From Micrococcaceae bacterium UBA7136 (lineage in GTDB: Bacteria; Actinomycetota; Actinomycetes; Actinomycetales; Micrococcaceae): DNA of 13,421 nucleotides. How positions within the stretch are numbered: position 1 is the stretch's first letter; every line of letters begins with the position of its first letter. The DNA is taken from NCBI GenBank assembly GCA_002492045.1, contig DKXC01000010.1:27578-40998 (forward strand), in the 5' to 3' direction. Below are positions 6,235-12,466 of this stretch, in pieces. The translations under genes were made by a program, and so were the position numbers. The notes beneath the pieces are model-generated. The model was not told the DNA's origin and searched no databases. It saw nothing but the letters and a program-made list of their open reading frames with translations.

Positions 6235-7239
6235 CTAATCCTCAAAGGGCTTGACCTGTTCCAGCGAAACCAGCCGCCCCTGCAAGAGCGAAACCTGGGC
6301 CACCAGTAGCTCACCGGGCTTCAGGAAAGGATCCTGCTGGGGTAGGGCCTGCCGCAGAGCCTTAGGGGACCGGGCCTCCAAGGCTGCAAGGACGGCAGGC
6401 AGCACCGGCCGGTGGGTACAGAGCAAGGCTGAACGGTCCCCCCGGTCACAGAAAGCTTCAGCCACCTTCAAAGACTTCTGAGCATCTCGCCGGTAAGAGT
6501 CCTCAGTCAGAGCCCGCTTCTCTTTAATAGAAAGCCCCTGAGCCTGGGCGTAAGGGTAGACAGTCTGCATGCAACGGGCCCACGGCGAAGACAAGAGACG
6601 GTCTGGCTGCCAGGCCGTCAAAAGGCGGCTCAGGGCATGGGCCTGACGCTTACCGGTAGCCGCCAGGATGCGCTCGCCCTCTGCCCCAGCCCAGCTAGAA
6701 CGAGGCTTAGCCTTAGCATGGCGCACCAGAACCAGGCTGCGGGTAGCCAAATCACCAGCCTTAGCCAAATGCACCAGGGCCTGTAGGGGCTCCCGGTCAG
6801 TAGCATTAGTTAGCAGGGCCTTGGCCTGCTTAGGGGTCACCCAGCGCAACTGATCTACCTCGCCCTCGTCCGCCCGGGCCTTGGCCCCGGCCGGTAGCTG
6901 AGCTGCCCAGTAGTAGACCTCCTTGCTTTTGTCCTTGACCTTATAGGAGGTCACCGCCAGGGGCGCACCCAGGGTAATCTTGAGCCCAACCTCTTCCCTG
7001 ATTTCTCTCACGGCGGTCTCGGGTAGGGTCTCGCCCGGATCCTGCTTGCCCTTGGGCCAGGACCAGTCATCGTAGCGGGGACGGTGAATAATCAGCACCT
7101 CAAGCTGATTCTGCTTAAGCCGCCAAATGAGGGCACCAGCAGCGTTGATAGAAGCCTGGTTCTGGGAACTACGGCTGATATTGAGGGCCCCGCTGGCGCT
7201 AGAGGCGCTATAGAAGGGGTCAGCGGAAGTATGGGACAT
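6235..7239 (-). CDS. mutT1: MutT1-type Nudix hydrolase fused to a histidine phosphatase domain
   Basis: A 334-aa two-domain protein. The N-terminal Nudix domain has a perfect Nudix box at residues 64-86 (G64, E70, R78, E79, E82, E83, G85). The C-terminal domain starts with LVLVRHAKAK (residues 169-178), the RH signature of the phosphoglycerate-mutase-like histidine phosphatases, with a second histidine, His276, in CTHRPVL. This is the mycobacterial MutT1 architecture; that enzyme degrades 8-oxo-(d)GTP and dinucleoside polyphosphates. Its place next to ppk1 matches the ppk-mutT1 pair of M. tuberculosis. ATG7239 is chosen because GGAG lies 7 nt upstream; an earlier start at 7275 would run through the leader hairpin. 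A structured leader precedes it. The role in sanitising nucleotide pools is inferred from the family. Confidence 0.92.
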   Translation of the reverse strand: MSHTSADPFYSASSASGALNISRSSQNQASINAAGALIWRLKQNQLEVLIIHRPRYDDWSWPKGKQDPGETLPETAVREIREEVGLKITLGAPLAVTSYKVKDKSKEVYYWAAQLPAGAKARADEGEVDQLRWVTPKQAKALLTNATDREPLQALVHLAKAGDLATRSLVLVRHAKAKPRSSWAGAEGERILAATGKRQAHALSRLLTAWQPDRLLSSPWARCMQTVYPYAQAQGLSIKEKRALTEDSYRRDAQKSLKVAEAFCDRGDRSALLCTHRPVLPAVLAALEARSPKALRQALPQQDPFLKPGELLVAQVSLLQGRLVSLEQVKPFED

Positions 7240-7250
7240 GATTAAACTCC

Positions 7251-7319
7251 AAAAGAAGAGAGGGCTTAGAATCAACCCTGAGTTAACCTTCCGTTAACCC
7301 ATAGTCATTCTAAGCCCTC
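7251..7319 (-). terminator. 13-bp stem with U-rich tail in the mutT1 leader: terminator or attenuator
   Basis: GAGGGCTTAGAAT (7260-7272) and ATTCTAAGCCCTC (7307-7319) are perfect 13-bp reverse complements around a 34-nt loop. Read on the minus strand, the stem is followed directly by TCTTCTTTT, and the mutT1 ribosome site GGAG comes next. That is an intrinsic-terminator layout for transcripts leaving ppk1, with an unusually long loop. Two GTTAAC palindromes within the loop can form a 6-bp inner hairpin. It could be a plain ppk1 terminator or an attenuator in front of mutT1. No matching T run follows on the plus strand. Confidence 0.65.
7271..7299. promoter_or_regulatory. Candidate response-regulator binding site: 11-bp-period GTTAACC repeats
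   Basis: GTTAACC occurs at 7282-7288 and 7293-7299, and an imperfect third copy ATCAACC (5 of 7 matching) lies at 7271-7277, all in 11-bp register. One-turn direct repeats are the usual binding pattern of OmpR/PhoB-family regulators, such as actinobacterial PhoP, MtrA and GlnR. The flanking genes ppk1 and mutT1 make a phosphate-responsive regulator attractive, and a GlnR homologue is encoded 3.4 kb away. No binding evidence exists here. The repeats sit inside the loop of the leader hairpin. Confidence 0.4.
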
Positions 7320-7377
7320 CAGGCCAGGTGAGCCAGCAGGCTAGGCCAAAAGCCCCCTACTAGCCCCGACCAGTTCC

Positions 7378-9606
7378 CTAAGACCGCTTAGACCGCCGCT
7401 TAGCCCGGCTCTCCAGGTAGTAGGTCTGAACATCCCGCAGGGGACGGCCCTCAGCATCCAGATGATGACGGCTCCAACGGCCATCAGCCCCCAAATGCCA
7501 GTTGCTGGTCTTCTCAGACAGGTAGTGGGTGAACATATCCAGCAGGTAGCGGATATGCGTCTCATCCTTGACATGCACCAGGGCCTCCACCCGGCGATCC
7601 AGGTTACGGTGCATCATATCTGCAGACCCAATATAGGCCTTAGGCTCACCCGCATTCTCAAAGGTAAAGACCCGCGAATGCTCCAAGAAACGGCCCAGCA
7701 CCGACCGCACCTTAATGTTCTCAGACAGGCCAGGAACCCCAGGACGCAAGGAGCAGATACCCCGCACCACCACATTGACCTCAACCCCGGCCTGAGAAGC
7801 CCGGTAGAGAGAATCAATAATGGCCTCATCCACCATGGAATTACACTTAATCTGAATCTTGGCCTTACGCCCGGCCCGACGGTGCTCAATCTCCTTATTG
7901 ATATTGTCAATCAGGCCCGACCGCAAAGACCGGGGAGCCACCAGCAGCTGCCGATAGGTGGTCTTAGGGGCATAACCAGACAGCTGGTTAAAGAGTCGGG
8001 AGACGTCCTCACCAATCTGCGGATCACAGGTAATCAGGCCCAAATCCTCATAGAAACGAGCCGTCGAAGGGTGGTAGTTACCGGTACCAATATGGCAGTA
8101 ACGACGCAGGCCATCGGCCTCCTTACGGACCACCATAGACAGCTTACAGTGGGTCTTGAGCCCCACAATGCCGTAGACCACATGCACACCGGCCCGCTCC
8201 AGCTTACGGGCCCACTCAATATTGGCCTGCTCATCAAAACGGGCCTTAATCTCAACCAGAGCCAGCACCTGCTTACCGGCCTCAGCTGCCTCAATCAAGG
8301 CATCCACAATGGGAGAATCCCCAGAGGTCCGGTAGAGGGTCTGTTTAATGGCCTGAACCGCCGGATCAGCGGCAGCCTGAGCCAAGAAAGCCTGAACACT
8401 GGTCGCAAAGGAATCATAGGGGTGGTGCAGCAGAACATCATGCTCCCGGGCGGCAGCAAAAACATCGGCCGCCTTAGAAGTCTCCTGGGCGTTGAGCCAG
8501 CGAGAAGTATGGGCAACATGCTTGGGGTAGTGCAGGGCCGGACGGTTAGTCTTGGCAATATCAGACAGGCCCCGCAAGTCCAGGGGAGCAGGCAACTGGT
8601 AGACCTCATGCTCCTCAATACCCAGCTCAGAGACCAGCAGCTCCAAAATATTGGGGTTAATGCTGTCCTCAACCTCCAGGCGCACCGGGGGGCCAAAACG
8701 ACGGCGCAGCAGCTCCTTCTCTAGGGCCTTGAGCAGGTTCTCAGCGTCATCTTCCTCCACCTCCAGGTCCTCATTACGGGTCACCCTAAAGGCGTGATGC
8801 TCCACGACCTCCATACCGGGGAAGAGCATATCCAGGTGCTCAGCAATAATAACCTCAAGGGGAATAAAGCGCACCTCACCGCTAGAGGAGCGAACCGCCC
8901 GCTTACCATCCACCGCAATCATCCGGTCGATAGTCTCGGGCACCTTGAGCCGGGCAAAGAGCTCCTTGCCAGTCTGGGGGTTGCGCACAATAACAGCCAG
9001 GTTGAGGGAGAGTCCAGAAATGTAGGGGAAGGGGTGGGCAGGGTCAACGGCCAGAGGAGTCAGAACGGGGAAGAGCTCAGAGCGGAAGAAGGCCGAGAGG
9101 CGCTCGCGGGCCTCGGGGTCAAGTTCCTTCCAGCCCACAATCTTGATGTTGGCCTTTTCGAGCTCGGGGTAGACCTGTTCGTGGAAGACCTTGGCCTGGC
9201 GTTCCTGCAGGGCGTGGGCGGCTTCGGCGATCTGGTCCATCTGCTCTTCAGGCGAAAGACCGGCCGGGGAGGGTACGGCGATGCCGGTGGCAATGCGACG
9301 CTTGAGCCCGGCCACGCGAACCATGAAGAACTCGTCCAGGTTGCTGGTGACGATGGAGAGGAAATTGAGCCGTTCTAGCAGGTAGAGGTTGGGGTCTTCG
9401 GCTAGTTCCAGGACGCGGGTGTTGAACTCTAGCCAGCTGATTTCGCGGTCCAGGAAGCGGTCGCTGCCGAAGTCGCCTTCGAGGCTGGGCTGCTTGATTT
9501 TTTCACCGATGTCGATGCGGTCTACCCGGGTTTCGGCTCGTTCAATTTTGGTGATGTCACCGCCGATGTGGGGGTGGCTGGTGGTGATGGGGGCTGGCTC
9601 GGCCAT
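7378..9606 (-). CDS. ppk1: Polyphosphate kinase 1
   Basis: PPK1 reversibly transfers the gamma phosphate of ATP to a growing polyphosphate chain. The 742-aa product has the full family layout: an N-terminal domain with REISWLEFN (54-62) and NLDEFFMVRVAGL (89-101), the head domain, and two PLD-like catalytic domains. The autophosphorylated histidine is His486 in LKTHCKLS, and the second catalytic histidine is His666 in HRNLDRR. LLHHPYDSF (392-400) and CHIGTGNYHPSTARFYEDLGL (504-524) are also typical. ATG9606 has AAAGGA 5 nt upstream. mshD ends 35 nt before it, so the two genes probably share a transcript. Codon choice changes markedly near residue 165. Long open frames on the opposite strand are compositional shadows. 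Confidence 0.98.
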   Translation of the reverse strand: MAEPAPITTSHPHIGGDITKIERAETRVDRIDIGEKIKQPSLEGDFGSDRFLDREISWLEFNTRVLELAEDPNLYLLERLNFLSIVTSNLDEFFMVRVAGLKRRIATGIAVPSPAGLSPEEQMDQIAEAAHALQERQAKVFHEQVYPELEKANIKIVGWKELDPEARERLSAFFRSELFPVLTPLAVDPAHPFPYISGLSLNLAVIVRNPQTGKELFARLKVPETIDRMIAVDGKRAVRSSSGEVRFIPLEVIIAEHLDMLFPGMEVVEHHAFRVTRNEDLEVEEDDAENLLKALEKELLRRRFGPPVRLEVEDSINPNILELLVSELGIEEHEVYQLPAPLDLRGLSDIAKTNRPALHYPKHVAHTSRWLNAQETSKAADVFAAAREHDVLLHHPYDSFATSVQAFLAQAAADPAVQAIKQTLYRTSGDSPIVDALIEAAEAGKQVLALVEIKARFDEQANIEWARKLERAGVHVVYGIVGLKTHCKLSMVVRKEADGLRRYCHIGTGNYHPSTARFYEDLGLITCDPQIGEDVSRLFNQLSGYAPKTTYRQLLVAPRSLRSGLIDNINKEIEHRRAGRKAKIQIKCNSMVDEAIIDSLYRASQAGVEVNVVVRGICSLRPGVPGLSENIKVRSVLGRFLEHSRVFTFENAGEPKAYIGSADMMHRNLDRRVEALVHVKDETHIRYLLDMFTHYLSEKTSNWHLGADGRWSRHHLDAEGRPLRDVQTYYLESRAKRRSKRS

Positions 9607-9641
9607 AGTTTCCTTTCTGGGTGCAGGTCTTATCTGAAGTT

Positions 9642-10613
9642 TTAGACTTGGCTGCTGGCTGGGAGGTACTGGGTGTCAGTAGCCAGGGGCCTGAAGCCTA
9701 GGGAACGGTAGAGGGCCAGGGCCGGGGCGTTACTACCGTCGACGTAGAGGATGATTTGTTCTAGGGGCTGGCCTTCTTCGGTTTTTGCCTGGACCAGGTG
9801 GGCCAGCCCAGCCAGGGTCAGAGTCTTTCCTAGTCCTCTGCCCTGCTGGGAGGGGTCAACACCCACCACATAAATCTCACCGCTGGGCTGGTCGGCCTGC
9901 CGACGGGGGACCTTGGTCCAGACGAAGCCGGCTAGGCCGTCAGCTGGGCTTTCTGCCAGGATGAGGCCCTCGGAGCGGAACCAGTCGCTGCTTGCCCGCT
10001 GGTCAAAGTCGGCTAGGGTCAGGCGTCCCTGCTCGGGGTGGTCGGCGAAGGCGGCTGCGTTGGTGGCTACCCAGGCTGGGCCGTCCCCCTCCTGGTAGCT
10101 GCGTAGGGATAGGCCTGCTGGCAGGGGACGCTGCTGGGCCTGATCTTGCAGCTGCTGGCGGGTCTGGTCGCTGAGGGGCAGGGCTAGCTGGTGGAGTTCT
10201 CTGACCGGGGTGAGGCCCAGCTGCTGGGCTAGGTGCCGGGCAGCCTGCAGGCCTGGGGCCTGGAGGTTGGCACCGGCATGGATCCAGACCCGTAGCTGGT
10301 TGGGGTCTACGAGCTGCATGGCCTGGGTGAGCAGGGTTCGGCCGATACCCTGATTGCGGGCTGAGGGCAGGACGGCAGCTTCTAAGACCCAGGAGTCGCC
10401 TTCGCCTAGAAGCAGGGCCAATCCCAGGGTCTGCTGGCTGCTGGTCTCTAGGGCTTGCAGGATTTTGAGCTCCTGCTGGGGGTTGGTCAGGGCCAGTAGG
10501 GCCTGTTCTGAGAAGGCCGAGAAGGAGTCATGCTGGGTGCTACTTTCTGCTACTTCTCTCAGGTCCTGGGCCAGCTGGGGGCTGGAATCAGGCTGGCGGT
10601 AGTCTACCTGCAT
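9642..10613 (-). CDS. mshD: Mycothiol synthase (double GNAT acetyltransferase)
   Basis: MshD acetylates Cys-GlcN-Ins with acetyl-CoA, the last step in making mycothiol, the main low-molecular-weight thiol of actinobacteria. The 323-aa protein is two fused GNAT domains. The first has the acetyl-CoA motif in VLPSARNQGIGRTLL (81-95); the second has VDPSQQGRGLGKTL (252-265). NAAAFADHPEQGRLT (185-199) and LYVDGSNAPALALYRSLGF (289-307) are the parts most typical of MshD. Start ATG10613 has GGAG 5 nt upstream. It follows glnR by 103 nt, and a glnR-mshD neighbourhood also occurs in M. tuberculosis (Rv0818-Rv0819, from memory). The gap holds two interleaved inverted repeats. ppk1 follows 35 nt after the stop. 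Confidence 0.93.
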   Translation of the reverse strand: MQVDYRQPDSSPQLAQDLREVAESSTQHDSFSAFSEQALLALTNPQQELKILQALETSSQQTLGLALLLGEGDSWVLEAAVLPSARNQGIGRTLLTQAMQLVDPNQLRVWIHAGANLQAPGLQAARHLAQQLGLTPVRELHQLALPLSDQTRQQLQDQAQQRPLPAGLSLRSYQEGDGPAWVATNAAAFADHPEQGRLTLADFDQRASSDWFRSEGLILAESPADGLAGFVWTKVPRRQADQPSGEIYVVGVDPSQQGRGLGKTLTLAGLAHLVQAKTEEGQPLEQIILYVDGSNAPALALYRSLGFRPLATDTQYLPASSQV

Positions 10614-10637
10614 GCTGTCTCCTTTGGCTGATTTGTT

Positions 10638-10712
10638 TTCCCTACCTCTTAACCTTAGTCGGCCGGGGAGCTAGTGGGTAGGGAATTTCGCTCAAAGTTC
10701 AAGAATCCCCGG
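10638..10712 (-). promoter_or_regulatory. Interleaved inverted repeats in the glnR-mshD gap
   Basis: Two perfect inverted repeats interlock here. A 7-bp pair (10706-10712 with 10663-10669) has CCGGGGA/TCCCCGG arms, and a 9-bp pair (10677-10685 with 10638-10646) has TTCCCTACC/GGTAGGGAA arms. In minus-strand order they run A, B, A', B', so the two stems would form a pseudoknot or be alternatives to each other. No U run follows either. It may be a structured leader of mshD or the end structure of glnR; chance cannot be excluded. Confidence 0.35.
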
Positions 10713-10716
10713 TTTT

Positions 10717-11379
10717 CTAGGGGCGGCTGCTGAAAGAGTAGCCCACATTGCGGACGGTAGAGATCAGCTGTTCGTGGTCGGCCCCTAGCTTGGAGCGGAG
10801 CCGACGGATATGAACATCGACGGTGCGGGTGCCGCCGTAGTAGTCGTAGCCCCAGACCTGGGCTAGGAGCTGGGCCCGGGTGAAGACCCTGCCGGGGTGC
10901 TGCATGAGGAATTTGAGAAGCTCAAATTCCTTGTAGGTCAGGTTAAGGGGGCTGCCCTGGAGCCTGGCCGAGTAGGAGGCCTCGTCCAGGGTTAGGTCGC
11001 CAGCCCGTAAAAGTAGGGGGTTGTTTTCTTCTGCTGGTCTGCCGTCAATGAGCAGACGCAGGCGGGCTTGGGCTTCTGCTGGGCTGGCGCTATCGAGGAT
11101 GATATCGTCCACCTGCCAGTCGGGGCTGATGGCTGCCAAGCCACCTTCGGTCAGGACCATGAGCAGGGGTAGCTCTAGCCCCTGGCCTTTGAGGACTTGG
11201 GCGCTGTTGCGGGCGGCTAGGAGGTCTTGCCGGGCGTCCAGAACTAGGACTTGGGGTTGCCGGGCGCGAATCTGGAACAGGCTGGCTGAGAACTTTAGGT
11301 ACTCAAGTTGGTAGGGGAGGAGTTCTAGGATGGGTAGGGGCTGGGCAGGCGTCTGAGGGCTGAGAATAAGAAGCCGCAT
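10717..11379 (-). CDS. glnR: GlnR-type orphan OmpR-family response regulator
   Basis: GlnR is the global activator/repressor of nitrogen assimilation genes in many actinobacteria and lacks a partner kinase. The 220-aa protein has a degenerate receiver domain (about 1-112) with Asp48 in VLVLDARQDL at the usual phospho-acceptor place, and LTEGGLAAISPDW (96-108), a stretch I associate with GlnR. A winged-helix DNA-binding domain follows (about 120-220), with YKEFELLKFLMQHPGRVFTR, VWGYDYYGGTRTVDVHIRRLR and a final STVRNVGYSF. No histidine kinase gene is adjacent, as expected for an orphan. AGGAGG lies 5 nt before ATG11379, a strong ribosome site. It heads the minus-strand series. Assignment as GlnR rather than another OmpR-type regulator is from sequence memory and mshD context. 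Confidence 0.88.
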   Translation of the reverse strand: MRLLILSPQTPAQPLPILELLPYQLEYLKFSASLFQIRARQPQVLVLDARQDLLAARNSAQVLKGQGLELPLLMVLTEGGLAAISPDWQVDDIILDSASPAEAQARLRLLIDGRPAEENNPLLLRAGDLTLDEASYSARLQGSPLNLTYKEFELLKFLMQHPGRVFTRAQLLAQVWGYDYYGGTRTVDVHIRRLRSKLGADHEQLISTVRNVGYSFSSRP

Positions 11380-11421
11380 GCGCCCCTCCTGCCTAAGTCC
11401 TGAATCTTTGCTCTGTCTCTA

Positions 11422-11427
11422 AGTATA
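11422..11427 (-). promoter_or_regulatory. Candidate -10 box of glnR
   Basis: TATACT on the minus strand (11427 to 11422) lies 42 nt before ATG11379 and would give a leader of about 35 nt with the AGGAGG site. No good -35 is visible at the expected distance. The region is the divergent gap between glnR and the plus-strand membrane gene. Confidence 0.4.
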
Positions 11428-11453
11428 GGTTGCTACTTCTCACCGGCCCGGGT

Positions 11454-11487
11454 CTGCCTTGATAAAGGCAGGGTACTAGGTCAAGAT
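11454..11487 (+). promoter_or_regulatory. Candidate promoter of the membrane-protein operon with overlapping palindrome
   Basis: TTGATA (11459-11464), 17 nt and CAAGAT (11482-11487) form a plausible promoter with a good -35 and weak -10, giving a leader of about 40 nt before GTG11536. A perfect 7-bp palindrome, CTGCCTT-GATA-AAGGCAG (11454-11471), covers the -35, so a repressor could act there. The rest of the 156-bp divergent gap shows nothing else I can assign. Confidence 0.35.
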
Positions 11488-11535
11488 GGAAGACAGACTA
11501 GGACTCCAACCAGACCCTGAGGGAAGGCCGCCGCT

Positions 11536-12285
11536 GTGACACACAAAGAAGCCTCTAGCTACCGTCTGCGTACTTTCCTGCCTGAGCTGGAACGGATGCG
11601 AAGGGTGAAACAGAAGGCTGTCTATCAGGGCCCCCTGGGGCGGTTGGGGCAGACACCTTCCTCGCGTTACCGGCTCCTGCTAGTTTCTGGTACCTTGACT
11701 CTTCTTTCTTTGCTGCTGGCTGCCTCTTTTTCACCTCTGCTGACGGCCCTGCTGGTGCTGGTGCTGGTGGCAGTTATGGCCCTGGGCTGGCCTGCGGCAA
11801 CTGGCATTGCCGAGTTGCGGGGCCAGAGCCGGATTGATTCTCATGCCCTGATTGTTTTTTTGACTGGTTCTCTGTCGATTCTGCTGGCGGTCCTGTTTTC
11901 CCAGCGTGCTCCTTTGGAATATCTGCCTGCCGTAGCTGCGGTTGGGGTAGTAGCTTCCTTTATGGTGGAGTTGGCTCGGGGCGAGGGAGCAGTGGGGCGC
12001 CTGGAGTCGGTCATTAGCTGTATGAGTGGTATGTTGGCTGCGGTTTCGGTGGCTGGCTGGGTGGGGCTGGCTCAGCTGGCTCAGCAGACCCAGACCCGCA
12101 CCCCGGTGGTTTTGATTGGGCTCTTGATTGCCCTGGTGCTGGCTCTTTTTGCTGGACGCCTGATTTCGGCCGGCCCCCAGTCGGGGCCGCGACGGGGTGC
12201 TGTGACCCTGGGGGTTACTCCGGTGGCTTTTGTAGGCGCCATTAGCTATATTTCTGCGACTTTGCTCACCTACATGATAGGCTAG
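11536..12285 (+). CDS. Unrecognised seven-helix membrane protein
   Basis: I do not recognise the family. The 249-aa product starts with a basic cytosolic-looking stretch (residues 1-45, many Arg/Lys), then about seven hydrophobic segments near residues 46-65, 66-91, 103-122, 128-147, 158-182, 190-211 and 222-248. It has no signal peptide, catalytic motif or ATP-binding motif. The start is GTG11536, with GGAAGG about 8 nt upstream. It is divergent from glnR, and a 37-aa membrane protein gene follows 5 nt after its stop, suggesting the two work together. Transport or membrane-scaffold roles are possible but nothing in the sequence decides. Confidence 0.8.
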   Translation: MTHKEASSYRLRTFLPELERMRRVKQKAVYQGPLGRLGQTPSSRYRLLLVSGTLTLLSLLLAASFSPLLTALLVLVLVAVMALGWPAATGIAELRGQSRIDSHALIVFLTGSLSILLAVLFSQRAPLEYLPAVAAVGVVASFMVELARGEGAVGRLESVISCMSGMLAAVSVAGWVGLAQLAQQTQTRTPVVLIGLLIALVLALFAGRLISAGPQSGPRRGAVTLGVTPVAFVGAISYISATLLTYMIG

Positions 12286-12290
12286 GGGTT

Positions 12291-12404
12291 ATGAGTATTC
12301 TTGCACTTGAGATTTTCTTCCTCTGCCTGCTGGCTGTAGCGGGCCTGGCTATCTTTACCTGCATTGGTTTCGTCCTGACCGGTCTTTTTAGGGGCCAGAA
12401 GTAG
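12291..12404 (+). CDS. 37-aa single-helix membrane protein (small ORF)
   Basis: ATG12291 to TAG12404 encodes 37 residues: a short N-terminus, one strongly hydrophobic helix (about residues 3-32) with cysteines at 12 and 24, and a basic tail FRGQK. It begins 5 nt after the stop of the seven-helix protein, and AGGGG overlapping that stop can serve as a ribosome site, though it is only 2 nt from the ATG; reinitiation is likely. A terminator-like hairpin follows 10 nt after its stop, so the operon ends here. The positive tail after the helix fits an N-out/C-in small membrane subunit. The function is unknown; a partner role for the upstream protein is inference. Confidence 0.65.
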   Translation: MSILALEIFFLCLLAVAGLAIFTCIGFVLTGLFRGQK

Positions 12405-12414
12405 TTTCTCGTCC

Positions 12415-12444
12415 GCTCAGGGCTTGAGCCCTGGGCTTGGTCTT
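12415..12444 (+). terminator. Terminator-like hairpin after the small membrane protein
   Basis: GCTCAGGG (12415-12422) pairs with CCCTGGGC (12429-12436), 8 bp with one G-U, around a 6-nt loop. The moderately T-rich TTGGTCTT (12437-12444) follows. It separates the membrane-protein operon from the nitrobindin gene, which has its own promoter candidate. The T tract is weak, so termination may be incomplete. Confidence 0.6.
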
Positions 12445-12454
12445 AGCCTGCCCC

Positions 12455-12466
12455 TAAGATAGTGGT
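12455..12466 (+). promoter_or_regulatory. Candidate leaderless -10 box of the nitrobindin gene
   Basis: TAAGAT (12455-12460) fits TANNNT and lies exactly 6 nt before ATG12467, with no Shine-Dalgarno in between. The same geometry is seen at murB and asd. No convincing -35 is visible. Confidence 0.55.

Noticed and set aside
7240..7275. Earlier start of mutT1 at 7275
   Set aside because: It overlaps the hairpin stem and lacks a ribosome site; ATG7239 has GGAG at 7 nt.
7462..8724. 420-aa plus-strand open frame opposite ppk1
   Set aside because: It is antisense to conserved PPK1 catalytic domains, has no recognisable domain, and is a typical compositional shadow.
10614..10716. SigR-type (GGAAT-N18/19-GTT) promoter before mshD
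   Set aside because: I looked because mshD belongs to thiol-stress regulons in Streptomyces. GGGAAT occurs only on the plus strand with wrong spacing; no match on the minus strand.
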